This document shows, piece by piece, positions 11,277 through 19,124 of a stretch of DNA of 64,000 nt. Positions within the stretch are counted from its first letter, which is position 1, and each line of letters starts with the position of its first letter. The notes beneath the pieces are model-generated. The model did no database searches, was not told the origin of the DNA, and was given only the letters and a program-made list of their open reading frames with translations. Source of the stretch: Nocardioides sp. URHA0020 (GTDB lineage: Bacteria > Actinomycetota > Actinomycetes > Propionibacteriales > Nocardioidaceae). Both the position numbers and the translations under genes were made by a program. Location of the stretch: NCBI RefSeq assembly GCF_000620705.1, contig NZ_KK211169.1, positions 221,125 to 285,124 of the forward strand, in the 5' to 3' direction.

Positions 11277-11282
11277 TAGGGT
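11277..11282 (+). promoter_or_regulatory. Probable leaderless -10 box of ilvA
   Basis: TAGGGT fits TANNNT and ends six bases before GTG 11289. The box sits in the palindrome CGTAGGG-T-CCCTACG (11275-11289), which could also be an operator. Confidence 0.5.
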
Positions 11283-11288
11283 CCCTAC

Positions 11289-12545
11289 GTGCTCGAACGA
11301 CGACTGGACGCCGCCGCCGTCGAGGCCGCGGCCGAGGTGCTGCGCCCCGTCGTACGCCGCACCGAGCTCGAGCACAGCGACCGGCTCTCCGAGATCGTGG
11401 GCGCCACGGTGCTGCTCAAGCGGGAGAACCGGCAGCTGACCCGCTCCTACAAGGTCCGCGGCGCCTACCACCTGATCAGCGGGCTCACCGACGCCGAGCG
11501 GGCACGTGGCGTGGTCTGCGCCAGCGCCGGCAACCACGGCCAGGGGCTGGCCTGGAGCTGCGCGCGGCTCGGCGTCCACGGACGCGTCTACGTGCCCGGC
11601 AACACGCCCCGGCAGAAGCGTCAGCGCATCCTGGCGCTGGGCCAGGGGCAGGTCGAGCTCATCGTCGAGGGCAGCTCGTACGACGTCGCCGGGGCCGCCG
11701 CCCTCGCGGACGCCGAACGCACCGGCGCCGTGTACGTCCCGCCGTTCGACGACCCACGGACCATCGCCGGCCAGGGCACGGTCGCGGTCGAGCTGGCCGA
11801 GCAGGCCGGGGAGGCGCTGCACACGGTCATCGCCCCGCTCGGCGGCGGCGGGCTGGTGGCCGGGCTGGCCGTGTGGCTGCGCGAGCGGCACCCGCACGTG
11901 CGCATCGTCGGTGTCGAGCCGGAGGGCGCCGCCAGCATGACGGCGGCGCTCGCGGCCGGTGGACCGGTGCTGCTGCCCGAGGTCGACACGTTCGTCGACG
12001 GTGCGGCGGTCGGCCGGGTCGGTGCCGTCACCTACCCGCTCGTGCGCGACCTCGTCGACGAGGTCGTCACGATCGGCGCCGGCGCGGTGTGCACGGAGAT
12101 GCTCGACCTCTACCAGGTCGAGGGCATCATCGCCGAGCCGGCCGGGGCCCTGGCCAGCGCCGCCGTGCGCGCGCTCGCGGGCACCTTCCCGGCCGACGCC
12201 GCGGTCGCCTGCATCGTCTCCGGGGGCAACAACGACGTCAGCCGGTACGGCGAGATCGTCGAGCGATCCCTCGTGCACCAGGGCCTGCGGCACTACTTCC
12301 TGGTCTCGTTCCCGCAGGAGCCGGGCGCGCTGCGGCACTTCCTCGACGAGGTGCTGGGCGAGGGCGAGGACATCGTGGTCTTCGACTATGTCAAGAAGAA
12401 CAACCGCGAGACCGGTCCGGCGCTGGTCGGGATCGAGCTGGACGCCGCCGCCGGCCTGCCCGGCCTGCTCGACCGGATGGAGGGCAGCCCGGTCACCATC
12501 GAGCGGGTGCCGCCGGGCTCCCCGCTCTTCACGTTCCTGATGTGA
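11289..12545 (+). CDS. ilvA: Threonine dehydratase (threonine ammonia-lyase), biosynthetic type
   Basis: This 418-residue PLP enzyme turns threonine into 2-oxobutanoate and ammonia, the first step towards isoleucine. Lys55 in RSYKVRGAY should bind PLP, SAGNHGQG near 79-86 holds the substrate, and the GGGG loop at 185-188 holds the PLP phosphate. Residues about 335-418 (HYFLVSFPQEPGALRHF) form an ACT-like regulatory domain, which suggests feedback control, as in the single-domain actinobacterial IlvA. No Shine-Dalgarno site is seen. The 3' end overlaps the convergent aminotransferase gene by 17 bases. Confidence 0.9.
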   Translation: MLERRLDAAAVEAAAEVLRPVVRRTELEHSDRLSEIVGATVLLKRENRQLTRSYKVRGAYHLISGLTDAERARGVVCASAGNHGQGLAWSCARLGVHGRVYVPGNTPRQKRQRILALGQGQVELIVEGSSYDVAGAAALADAERTGAVYVPPFDDPRTIAGQGTVAVELAEQAGEALHTVIAPLGGGGLVAGLAVWLRERHPHVRIVGVEPEGAASMTAALAAGGPVLLPEVDTFVDGAAVGRVGAVTYPLVRDLVDEVVTIGAGAVCTEMLDLYQVEGIIAEPAGALASAAVRALAGTFPADAAVACIVSGGNNDVSRYGEIVERSLVHQGLRHYFLVSFPQEPGALRHFLDEVLGEGEDIVVFDYVKKNNRETGPALVGIELDAAAGLPGLLDRMEGSPVTIERVPPGSPLFTFLM

Positions 12546-13878
12546 GCGCGGCGACCGCCTCGCCGAAGACCTCGGTGTGGCGGTCCACGTCGGCGGCCGT
12601 GTGGTGCGGGCTGAAGAGCGCCATGTTGTGGAAGGGCGTCAGCAGCACGCCCCGGTTGAGGCACCACAGGTGCAGCAGCCCCTCGAGCTCCTCGTCGACC
12701 GCGGCGGCGGCCGCGGCGCCGTCACGCGGCGGCGGGCAGAACCAGTACTCCGCCCGGCACCCGAGCTGCTGCACGTGCCACGGCAGCCCGTGCTCGGCGA
12801 TGACCCCGGACACCCCGGTCGCGAAGCGTTCGGCGAGCGGCACCGCGACCGCGAAGTCCTCCGCGCGCAGGCAGGTCGACAGGGTGGCCCGGATCGCGGC
12901 AAGCGCGAGGGCGTTGCCCGTCAGCGTGCCGCCCACGCCCGCGACGTCGATCTCGTGGCCCAGCATCGGCCCGGAGAGGCGCTCGGCCACCTCCGCGCTG
13001 AGCCCGTACGCCGCGCACGGGATGCCGCCGCCGATCGGCTTGCCCACCACGACGATGTCGGGGTCCAGGCCCCACGCGACGGTGGCGCCGCCCGGCCCGG
13101 CGCAGAGGGTGTGGGTCTCGTCGTTGACCAGCAGCACGCCGTGCCGACGGGTGATCTCCCGGACGCCCTCGAGGTAGCCGGGCTCGGGCAGCACGATCCC
13201 GATGTTGGTGAGCGCCGGCTCCATGAGCAGGCAGGCGACGTCACCCACCGCGAGCCGGCGATCCAGGGCGTCGAGGTCGTTGAACGGCACGACGGCGGTG
13301 GTCTCGGCGACGTCGACCTGCGGGCCCAGAGCGCCGGGCCGGGCGACCACGCGGTCGCCGTCGAGGACGGCCAGGGTCTCGTCGACGGTGCCGTGGTAGC
13401 ACCAGTCCATCACCGCGATCCGCGGCCGCCCGGTGAGGTAGCGCGCGAAGCGCAGCACGAACCGGTTGGCGTCGGTCGCCGACAGGGCGAGCTGCCAGGT
13501 CGGCAGCCCGAAGCGCCGGGCGAGCTCCTCGCCGACCCAGACCGCATCGGCGGACGGCAGCATCGTGGTGATGCCGCGCGCCGCCCGGGCGGTGAGGGCC
13601 TCGGTGATCTGGGGAAGCGCGTGCCCCGTCATCGCGCCGGTGTCACCCAGGCAGAGGTCGACGTACTCGAGCCCGTCGACGTCCACCAGCCGGGCGCCGG
13701 CCGCCGAGTCGAAGAAGAGCGGGAAGCGGCCGGGCCACCGTGTCATCCACGGCATCGGCACGCCGGCGAGCAGCGGGCCCCTCGCCTGCTCGGCGAGCTC
13801 GGCGGAGCGGGGGTGCGCCACGGCGAAGCGTTCCTCCTCCTGGGCGCGCAGGGACGCGATTCGGGTGCGGTCGATCAT
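12529..13878 (-). CDS. Class III PLP aminotransferase, GSA-aminomutase-like
   Basis: This 449-residue protein is a fold-type I, class III aminotransferase. NDETH at 252-256 supplies the Asp that contacts the PLP ring, and Lys280 in VVVGKPIGGG forms the Schiff base. It resembles glutamate-1-semialdehyde aminomutases in length and motifs, but HemL normally sits with heme genes and has a different C-terminus, so the substrate is open; an aspartate or beta-amino acid aminotransferase role is possible. The gene diverges from trmB with only 17 bases between, and has TATCTT six bases before its ATG. Confidence 0.75.
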   Translation of the reverse strand: MIDRTRIASLRAQEEERFAVAHPRSAELAEQARGPLLAGVPMPWMTRWPGRFPLFFDSAAGARLVDVDGLEYVDLCLGDTGAMTGHALPQITEALTARAARGITTMLPSADAVWVGEELARRFGLPTWQLALSATDANRFVLRFARYLTGRPRIAVMDWCYHGTVDETLAVLDGDRVVARPGALGPQVDVAETTAVVPFNDLDALDRRLAVGDVACLLMEPALTNIGIVLPEPGYLEGVREITRRHGVLLVNDETHTLCAGPGGATVAWGLDPDIVVVGKPIGGGIPCAAYGLSAEVAERLSGPMLGHEIDVAGVGGTLTGNALALAAIRATLSTCLRAEDFAVAVPLAERFATGVSGVIAEHGLPWHVQQLGCRAEYWFCPPPRDGAAAAAAVDEELEGLLHLWCLNRGVLLTPFHNMALFSPHHTAADVDRHTEVFGEAVAALTSGT

Positions 13879-13883
13879 GTTGG

Positions 13884-13890
13884 GAAGATA
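13884..13890. promoter_or_regulatory. Overlapping divergent -10 boxes (aminotransferase and trmB)
   Basis: On the reverse strand TATCTT (13890-13885) ends six bases before ATG 13878. On the forward strand GAAGAT (13884-13889) ends six bases before ATG 13896. The two boxes share five positions. The forward box is weaker, lacking the first T. Confidence 0.4.
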
Positions 13891-13895
13891 TGCCC

Positions 13896-14621
13896 ATGAA
13901 CGACGACCGCGTCCGACCGGCGCGCCCGCACCACAAGCTGACCGACGACGGTCGGCGGGTGCGGGAGGTCCTGAGCTACTCGCGCCGGGGCAGCCGGTTC
14001 ACCCCGCGCCAGCAGGCGGCGTGGACGGCGTACGCCGAGCAGTGGTGGCTGCCGGACGACGCCGTCGACGATCCGGGCTTCTCGTTGGCGGGCCTGTTCG
14101 GTCGCGTTGCGCCCCTGATCGTGGAGATCGGCTCCGGGATCGGCGAGTCCACCGTCGCCCTCGCCGCGGCACGGCCGGACCACGACGTGGTGGCGTTCGA
14201 GGTCTGGCGCCCGGGCGTCGCCGACACGCTCGGCCGGATCGCGGAGGCGGGGCTGACCAACGTGCGCCTGCTGAGCGTGGACGCCGTCTGGTCGATCGAG
14301 CACCTCGTCGAGCCCGACAGCCTGGCCGGACTCTGGATCTTCTTCCCGGACCCGTGGCACAAGGCGAAGCACCACAAGCGCCGGCTGGTCACGCCGAGGT
14401 TCGCCGGGCTGGCGGCCAGCCGGTTGGCGCCGGGGGCCGAGTGGCGCCTGGCGACCGACTGGGCCGACTACGCCGAGCAGATGGTGGAGGTGCTCGACGC
14501 CGAGCCGCTGCTCGCGGGCGGCGTCGTGGACCGGTGGGACGAGCGCCCGCTGACGAAGTTCGAGCGCAAGGGTCTCGCGGTCGACCGCCGGATCACCGAC
14601 CTCGCCTACGTGCGCGTCTAG
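13896..14621 (+). CDS. trmB: tRNA (guanine-N7-)-methyltransferase
   Basis: This 241-residue SAM-dependent methyltransferase makes m7G46 in the tRNA variable loop. It shows the SAM motif IVEIGSGIGESTVALAA, an acidic strand end (VVAFEV), and the family signature WIFFPDPWHKAKHHKRRLV near residue 150. The C-terminus has KFERKG, also typical. ATG 13890 would add two residues, but the GGGAAG at 13882-13887 and the -10 spacing both favour 13896. It overlaps the 3' end of the convergent lacI-type gene by 29 bases. Confidence 0.92.
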   Translation: MNDDRVRPARPHHKLTDDGRRVREVLSYSRRGSRFTPRQQAAWTAYAEQWWLPDDAVDDPGFSLAGLFGRVAPLIVEIGSGIGESTVALAAARPDHDVVAFEVWRPGVADTLGRIAEAGLTNVRLLSVDAVWSIEHLVEPDSLAGLWIFFPDPWHKAKHHKRRLVTPRFAGLAASRLAPGAEWRLATDWADYAEQMVEVLDAEPLLAGGVVDRWDERPLTKFERKGLAVDRRITDLAYVRV

Positions 14622-15624
14622 GCACGATCGCCGCCGTCGAGCCGCGGACGACCAGCTCGGTCGGCAGGATGACCTGCTCCGGTCGCCAGTCCCCGCCGGT
14701 GAGGGCGGCCAGCACCTGGGTCGCGGCCACCCGCCCCTGCTCGTGCACCGGCTGGGCGACCGTCGTCAGGTCGAAGTAGCTGGCCATCTCGTGGTCGTCG
14801 ATGCCGATCACCGAGACGTCCTCGGGCACCCGGAGACCGAGCTCGCGGGCCGCTCGCAGGGCTCCGATCGCCATCTCGTCGGACGCCGCGAAGATCGCGG
14901 TGGGTCGGTCGGCCCGGGAGAGCAGCGCGTGGCCGGCGCGCAGGCCCCCGGAGACGGTGAACTCCCCGTCGGCCTCCAGATCCGGCTCGTGCTGGACGCC
15001 CGCCCGCTCGAGGGTGCAGCGGTAGCCGGTGAGCCGGGCCGACGGTGCGGTGAAGTCGAGCACGCCCTCGGTGGCGCCGCCGATGTAGCCGATGCGGGTG
15101 TGCCCGAGGCCCAGCAGGTGGCCGGTCGCGGTCGCCGCCGCCTCGTGGTCGTCGATGCGCACGGTCGCCCAGCCGGGCATGTCCGCCCCGATGATGGTGA
15201 CCGGTCGGCCCAGGACCGACAGCCGCTGGAGCTCGTCGACGCTGGGCTTGAGGCTGAGCACCAGCACGGCGTCGACGCGCTTGGTGAGCAGGCTCGTCTC
15301 GAACACCCGGTGCCGCGCCGAGGCGTCGCCCGCCAGGTTGTAGAGGAGCAGGTCGTAGCCGCGCTCGCGCAGCACCTCCTCGGCGCCCTGCACGATGGCG
15401 GCGAAGAACCACTGCGTCACCCGGGGGACGATGACGGCGACCGTGCGGGTCTGCCCGCTGGCCAGCCCGGCAGCGCTCGGTGAGGGCACGTAGCCCAGCC
15501 GGTGCGCTGACTCGAGCACGCGCTCGCGCGTCTCCGCGGAGACGCCCTGGAGTCCCCGCAGCGCGCGGGAGATCGTCGCGGTGGACATCTCCACGTCGCG
15601 GGCCACGTCCTTGATGCTGGTCAT
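14593..15624 (-). CDS. LacI family regulator of glucoside uptake (CebR/AglR-like)
   Basis: A 343-residue repressor. Residues 2-24 (TSIKDVARDVEMSTATISRAL) are the LacI helix-turn-helix and are followed by the hinge helix around 48-58. The rest is a periplasmic-binding-protein-like sugar sensor with typical segments such as AIFAASDEMAIGAL near 250. It diverges from the GH1 glucosidase gene, and a perfect palindromic operator lies three bases beyond its ATG. A second operator lies upstream of the sugar-binding lipoprotein. It probably represses both units until a glucoside is present; the inducer is unknown. Confidence 0.88.
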   Translation of the reverse strand: MTSIKDVARDVEMSTATISRALRGLQGVSAETRERVLESAHRLGYVPSPSAAGLASGQTRTVAVIVPRVTQWFFAAIVQGAEEVLRERGYDLLLYNLAGDASARHRVFETSLLTKRVDAVLVLSLKPSVDELQRLSVLGRPVTIIGADMPGWATVRIDDHEAAATATGHLLGLGHTRIGYIGGATEGVLDFTAPSARLTGYRCTLERAGVQHEPDLEADGEFTVSGGLRAGHALLSRADRPTAIFAASDEMAIGALRAARELGLRVPEDVSVIGIDDHEMASYFDLTTVAQPVHEQGRVAATQVLAALTGGDWRPEQVILPTELVVRGSTAAIVPRRARRRGR

Positions 15625-15627
15625 TGC

Positions 15628-15639
15628 GGGAGCGCTCCC
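15628..15639. promoter_or_regulatory. LacI-type operator O1 (CebR-like box)
   Basis: GGGAGCGCTCCC is a perfect 12-base palindrome. With flanks it differs by one outer base from TGGGAGCGCTCCCA, the CebR operator known from Streptomyces. It lies where the -35 region of the glucosidase promoter should be and in the leader of the regulator gene, so one dimer could block both. Confidence 0.85.
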
Positions 15640-15658
15640 ACTTTCCGGGCCGAAGGAC

Positions 15659-15665
15659 TACGGTA
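15659..15665. promoter_or_regulatory. Overlapping divergent -10 boxes (glucosidase and LacI regulator)
   Basis: TACGGT (15659-15664, forward) ends seven bases before ATG 15672, as in leaderless genes. TACCGT (15665-15660, reverse) could serve the regulator gene with a leader of about 28 bases that contains the operator. Both come from the near-palindrome CTACGGTAG. Confidence 0.5.
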
Positions 15666-15671
15666 GTGACC

Positions 15672-17045
15672 ATGACCACGCATCTTCCCGACGGATCCAC
15701 GCTCGCCTTCGGCGCCGCCACTGCGGCGTACCAGATCGAGGGCGCCCACACCGAGGACGGCCGCGGCCCCTCGATCTGGGACACCTTCGCGCTGAAGCCG
15801 GGTGCCACCCGCGACGGCCGCGACGGCTCGGTGGCGTGCGACTCCTACCACCGCTACGAGGAGGACCTCGACCTCGTCGCCGGCCTCAACGCGGGCTGGT
15901 ACCGCTTCTCGATCGCCTGGCCGCGGATCATCCCGGCGGGCACCGGCGCCGTCGAGACCCGGGGCCTCGACTACTACGACCGGCTGGTGGACGCGGCGCT
16001 CGCGCGCGGTGTGCAGCCCACCGCCACGCTCTACCACTGGGACCTGCCGCAGGCCCTCGAGGACCGCGGCGGCTGGCTCGAGCGCAGCACCGCCGAGGCC
16101 TTCGCCGACTACGCGATGGTCGTCCATGACCGCCTCGGTGACCGCGTCGACGTCTGGGCAACCCACAACGAGCCGTGGTGTGCGGCCTACCTGGGCTACG
16201 CCGCGGGCATCCACGCCCCCGGCCGCAAGGAGGGCGGCGCCGGTCACCGCGCCGCTCACCACCTCAACCTCGCCCACGGGCTCGCCGCCGCACGCCTGCA
16301 CGAGGCCGGCGTGACGGACCTCGGCATCGTCCACAACCTGGCGCCCTTCTGGCCCGAGACGCCCGAGGCGGCCGGTGCTGCCGACGAGCTCGACGCCGTC
16401 CGCAACCGGATCTGGCTGGACCCCCTGGTCGACGGGGCGTACGACGACGAGCTGCTGCGCGTCGCCCCCGAGCTCGCCGACCCGCAGCTCGTCCGCGACG
16501 GCGACCTCGCGCTGGTGCACGGCTCCGCCGACTGGCTGGGCGTCAACTACTACACGCCCTTCCGTCCGACGCTCGCCGACCCCACGCTCGCCACGCACCC
16601 GGAGGTCGAGGCCTACCCGGGCGTCACCCCGGTGTCGTTCGTCGTGCGGGAGCCGCGCACCGACATCGGGTGGGAGGTCGACGACCTCGGCCTCGAGCAG
16701 CTCCTGGTGGACACCCACAAGCGGACCGGCCTGCCGATCATCGTCACCGAGAACGGTGCGGCCTACCCCGACGACACCCTCGTGGAGGGTGCCGCCGGGC
16801 ACGTCGTGGACGACCAGGACCGGATCGGCTACCTGCGGGGCCACATCGCCGCCACCGAGCGCGCCCGCGCGGCCGGTGCCGACGTGCGCGGCTACATCGT
16901 GTGGACCCTGCTCGACAACTTCGAGTGGGCCGAGGGCTACACGAAGACCTTCGGTGTGGTCCACATCGACCCGCAGGACCTCACCCGCACCCCCAAGGCG
17001 TCCTACCACTGGCTGGCCGAGCACATCGGCTCCGCTTCGTCCTGA
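15672..17045 (+). CDS. Beta-glucosidase, glycoside hydrolase family 1
   Basis: This 457-residue cytoplasmic enzyme of GH1 hydrolyses terminal beta-linked glucose, for example from cellobiose, with retention of configuration. It begins LAFGAATAAYQIEGA, the conserved GH1 opening. Glu167 in THNEP is the acid/base and Glu360 in VTENG is the nucleophile. There is no signal peptide, so substrates must be imported first. ATG 15672 is chosen for its -10 spacing; GTG 15666 is in frame. It converges on the sugar permease gene 20 bases downstream and is probably controlled by the neighbouring LacI protein. Confidence 0.92.
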   Translation: MTTHLPDGSTLAFGAATAAYQIEGAHTEDGRGPSIWDTFALKPGATRDGRDGSVACDSYHRYEEDLDLVAGLNAGWYRFSIAWPRIIPAGTGAVETRGLDYYDRLVDAALARGVQPTATLYHWDLPQALEDRGGWLERSTAEAFADYAMVVHDRLGDRVDVWATHNEPWCAAYLGYAAGIHAPGRKEGGAGHRAAHHLNLAHGLAAARLHEAGVTDLGIVHNLAPFWPETPEAAGAADELDAVRNRIWLDPLVDGAYDDELLRVAPELADPQLVRDGDLALVHGSADWLGVNYYTPFRPTLADPTLATHPEVEAYPGVTPVSFVVREPRTDIGWEVDDLGLEQLLVDTHKRTGLPIIVTENGAAYPDDTLVEGAAGHVVDDQDRIGYLRGHIAATERARAAGADVRGYIVWTLLDNFEWAEGYTKTFGVVHIDPQDLTRTPKASYHWLAEHIGSASS

Positions 17046-17065
17046 TCGCCCGGGGGAGGAGCGGC

Positions 17066-17992
17066 TCAGCCCTTGACGCTTCCGGCCAGCAGACCACGCA
17101 CGAAGTAGCGCTGCAGCGACAGGAAGACGATCAGGGGCACGACGAGGGAGACGAAGGCACCGGCGGAGAGCAGGAACCAGTCCTGCCCGCGGGTGCCCGA
17201 CAGCTCGGCGAGGCGTGCGGTCAGCGGTGACACGTCCGGGCTGCCGCCGCCGAAGACCAGCGCGACGAGCAGGTCGTTCCAGACCCACAGGAACTGGAAG
17301 ATGCCGAACGCCGCGATCGCGGGCGCCATCAGCGGCAGCATGATCCGGCTGAAGATCTGCACGTGGCCGGCACCGTCGACGCGCGCCGACTCGATGAGCT
17401 CACCGGGGATCTGGGACATGAAGTTGTGCAGCAGGTAGATCGCCAGGGGCAGCGCGAAGATCGAGTGCGACAGCCAGATCGTGTAGAAGCCGCCGCCGGG
17501 AGCCTCGGCACCCGTCAGGCCGAGCTTCACGTACAGGCTGAGCAGCGGGATCATGGTGACCTGGATCGGCACGATCTGCAGCGCGAAGACCGCTACGAAG
17601 AGGAAGTCGCGCCCGGGGAACTTCATCCAGGCGAAGGCGTACGCCGCCATCGTCGCGATGCAGACCGGGATGATGACGGCCGGCAGCGTGATGACGATCG
17701 AGTTGACGAAGTACGTCGACAGCGCGGTCGGTCCGTTGAGCACCTGGTCGTAGTTGTCCAGGGTGAACTTCGGGCTGGTGAAGATGGTCCACCAGCCGCT
17801 GGAGGTGATGTCCTCCTCGGGCCGGAAGGACGTGATCAGAAGCCCTGCCGTCGGGACCGTCCAGAGGATGGCGATGACGACGGCGACGATCGACGCCCAG
17901 GGAGACGTGAGCGCCTTGTGGGCGGTGCTCGAGGCGGTCTCCTTGGCGACGACGGACTCGACGGACATGGCGTTCGGGTCGGCGGTGGTCAT
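17066..17992 (-). CDS. Sugar ABC transporter permease, AglG/MalG type
   Basis: This 308-residue inner-membrane protein has six hydrophobic segments and the coupling-helix EAA-type sequence ESARVDGAGHVQIFSRIMLPLMAP near residue 195, which contacts the ATPase. It is the C-terminal partner of a heterodimeric carbohydrate permease. Its ATG overlaps the stop of the upstream permease gene in ATGA, so the two are translationally coupled. The cluster has no ATPase gene; a shared MsiK/UgpC-like ATPase from elsewhere must energise it (established for such actinobacterial transporters). Confidence 0.88.
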   Translation of the reverse strand: MTTADPNAMSVESVVAKETASSTAHKALTSPWASIVAVVIAILWTVPTAGLLITSFRPEEDITSSGWWTIFTSPKFTLDNYDQVLNGPTALSTYFVNSIVITLPAVIIPVCIATMAAYAFAWMKFPGRDFLFVAVFALQIVPIQVTMIPLLSLYVKLGLTGAEAPGGGFYTIWLSHSIFALPLAIYLLHNFMSQIPGELIESARVDGAGHVQIFSRIMLPLMAPAIAAFGIFQFLWVWNDLLVALVFGGGSPDVSPLTARLAELSGTRGQDWFLLSAGAFVSLVVPLIVFLSLQRYFVRGLLAGSVKG

Positions 17993-18960
17993 CGTGCCTC
18001 CAGCTTGCGCATCTGACGGACGTTGTAGATCACGATCGGCATGACCAGGACGAAGATCAGCACCGCGAGCGCGGCGCCGAGGCCCTGGTTGAACGAGCGG
18101 AAGCTCTCGACGTAGAACTGGTACGCCAGCACGCTGGTGTCGAAGTTGCCACCAGTCGTCGTACGCACGATGTCGAAGGCCTTGAGCGTCGTGATGCTGA
18201 TCGTGGTGAGGACGACGATCAGCGACGGGCGGATGCTCGGGATGGTGATCTGTCGGAAGAGCTGCAGCCCGCTGGCGCCGTCGAGGCGAGCGGCCTCGAC
18301 GATGTCGTCGGGGATCGCCTTGATCGACGCCGAGAGGATCGTCATCGCGAAGCCGGCCTGCACCCAGATCATGATCACGATCAGGAACATCGTGTTCCAC
18401 GGCTCGTTGAGCAGGAACCGGTAGGTGTCGAAGCCGAGCGCCTTGAGGAAGGCGTTCGCGATGCCGATCTGGGCGTCCGACGTCTGGCGGTAGTCGTAGA
18501 CGAACTTCCAGATGATCGAGGCGCCGACCAGCGAGATCGCCATCGGCAGGAAGATCAGGGCCTTCGCGAACTTCTCGAACTTCGCGCGGTCGATGAGCAC
18601 GGCGTAGATCAGGCCGATCGCCGTCGAGGCCAGCGGCACCACGACGACCCAGACCGCGGTGTTGACCAGGACCCTGATCAGCGCGCTGTCGGTGAAGATC
18701 GTCTGGTAGTTGTCGAGGCCGACGAACTCGTTGCCCGCTGCGTTGCGGAAGGACTGGTAGATCGTGTCGAGCGCTGGGTAGAGCAGGCCGACGCAGATCA
18801 GGAGGACCGCGGGCAGCACGAAGGCTGCGGACTGGATCAGCTCACCTCTGCGGGATCTGAGTCGCTGTGTGAGCAGCAGGATCACCGCGACGACTCCGAA
18901 GAAGAGCCCGATCGCGATGAGCATCTGGACGAACTTTTCACCTGTGGACATGACCGGCAC
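17989..18960 (-). CDS. Sugar ABC transporter permease, AglF/MalF type
   Basis: This 323-residue protein starts with an extra N-terminal helix (KFVQMLIAIGLFFGVVAVIL) before the usual six-helix core. That helix, and the EAARLDGASGLQLFRQITIP coupling sequence near residue 235, match the AglF branch of alpha-glucoside permeases as I recall it. The start may be GTG/ATG 18960 or ATG 18951. It lies 164 bases after the binding-protein gene, beyond a hairpin that may lower its expression. Confidence 0.85.
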   Translation of the reverse strand: MPVMSTGEKFVQMLIAIGLFFGVVAVILLLTQRLRSRRGELIQSAAFVLPAVLLICVGLLYPALDTIYQSFRNAAGNEFVGLDNYQTIFTDSALIRVLVNTAVWVVVVPLASTAIGLIYAVLIDRAKFEKFAKALIFLPMAISLVGASIIWKFVYDYRQTSDAQIGIANAFLKALGFDTYRFLLNEPWNTMFLIVIMIWVQAGFAMTILSASIKAIPDDIVEAARLDGASGLQLFRQITIPSIRPSLIVVLTTISITTLKAFDIVRTTTGGNFDTSVLAYQFYVESFRSFNQGLGAALAVLIFVLVMPIVIYNVRQMRKLEAR

Positions 18961-19090
18961 TCCCGGAGGCTCGGGCGGCGGAGCGGCGGCTCTCGCGGCC
19001 GGGTGGACAAGGAGGATGGTGCCGGGCCGCGCGGCTCACGTCCATGGTGGACGAGGAGCGACGCGCGACCCGGCGGGGTGTGGCTGCCCC

Positions 19091-19113
19091 CCGGCCGGTC
19101 AGCGACCGGCCGG
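19091..19113 (-). other. Intercistronic hairpin between binding-protein and permease genes
   Basis: CCGGCCGGTC (19091-19100) pairs exactly with GACCGGCCGG (19104-19113) around a three-base loop. It follows the binding-protein stop. Such hairpins typically stabilise the upstream message or cause partial termination, so that the lipoprotein is made in excess of the permeases. Confidence 0.6.
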
Positions 19114-19124
19114 TGGGCGGTCGA

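Noticed and set aside
11157..11288. A T-box or attenuator before ilvA
   Set aside because: The 80 bases after the tuf hairpin are too short for a T-box and the -10 box at 11277-11282 points to no leader.
12529..13878. Annotation of the class III aminotransferase as HemL
   Set aside because: Likeness is general to the class; heme genes are absent and key HemL context is missing, so the substrate was left open.
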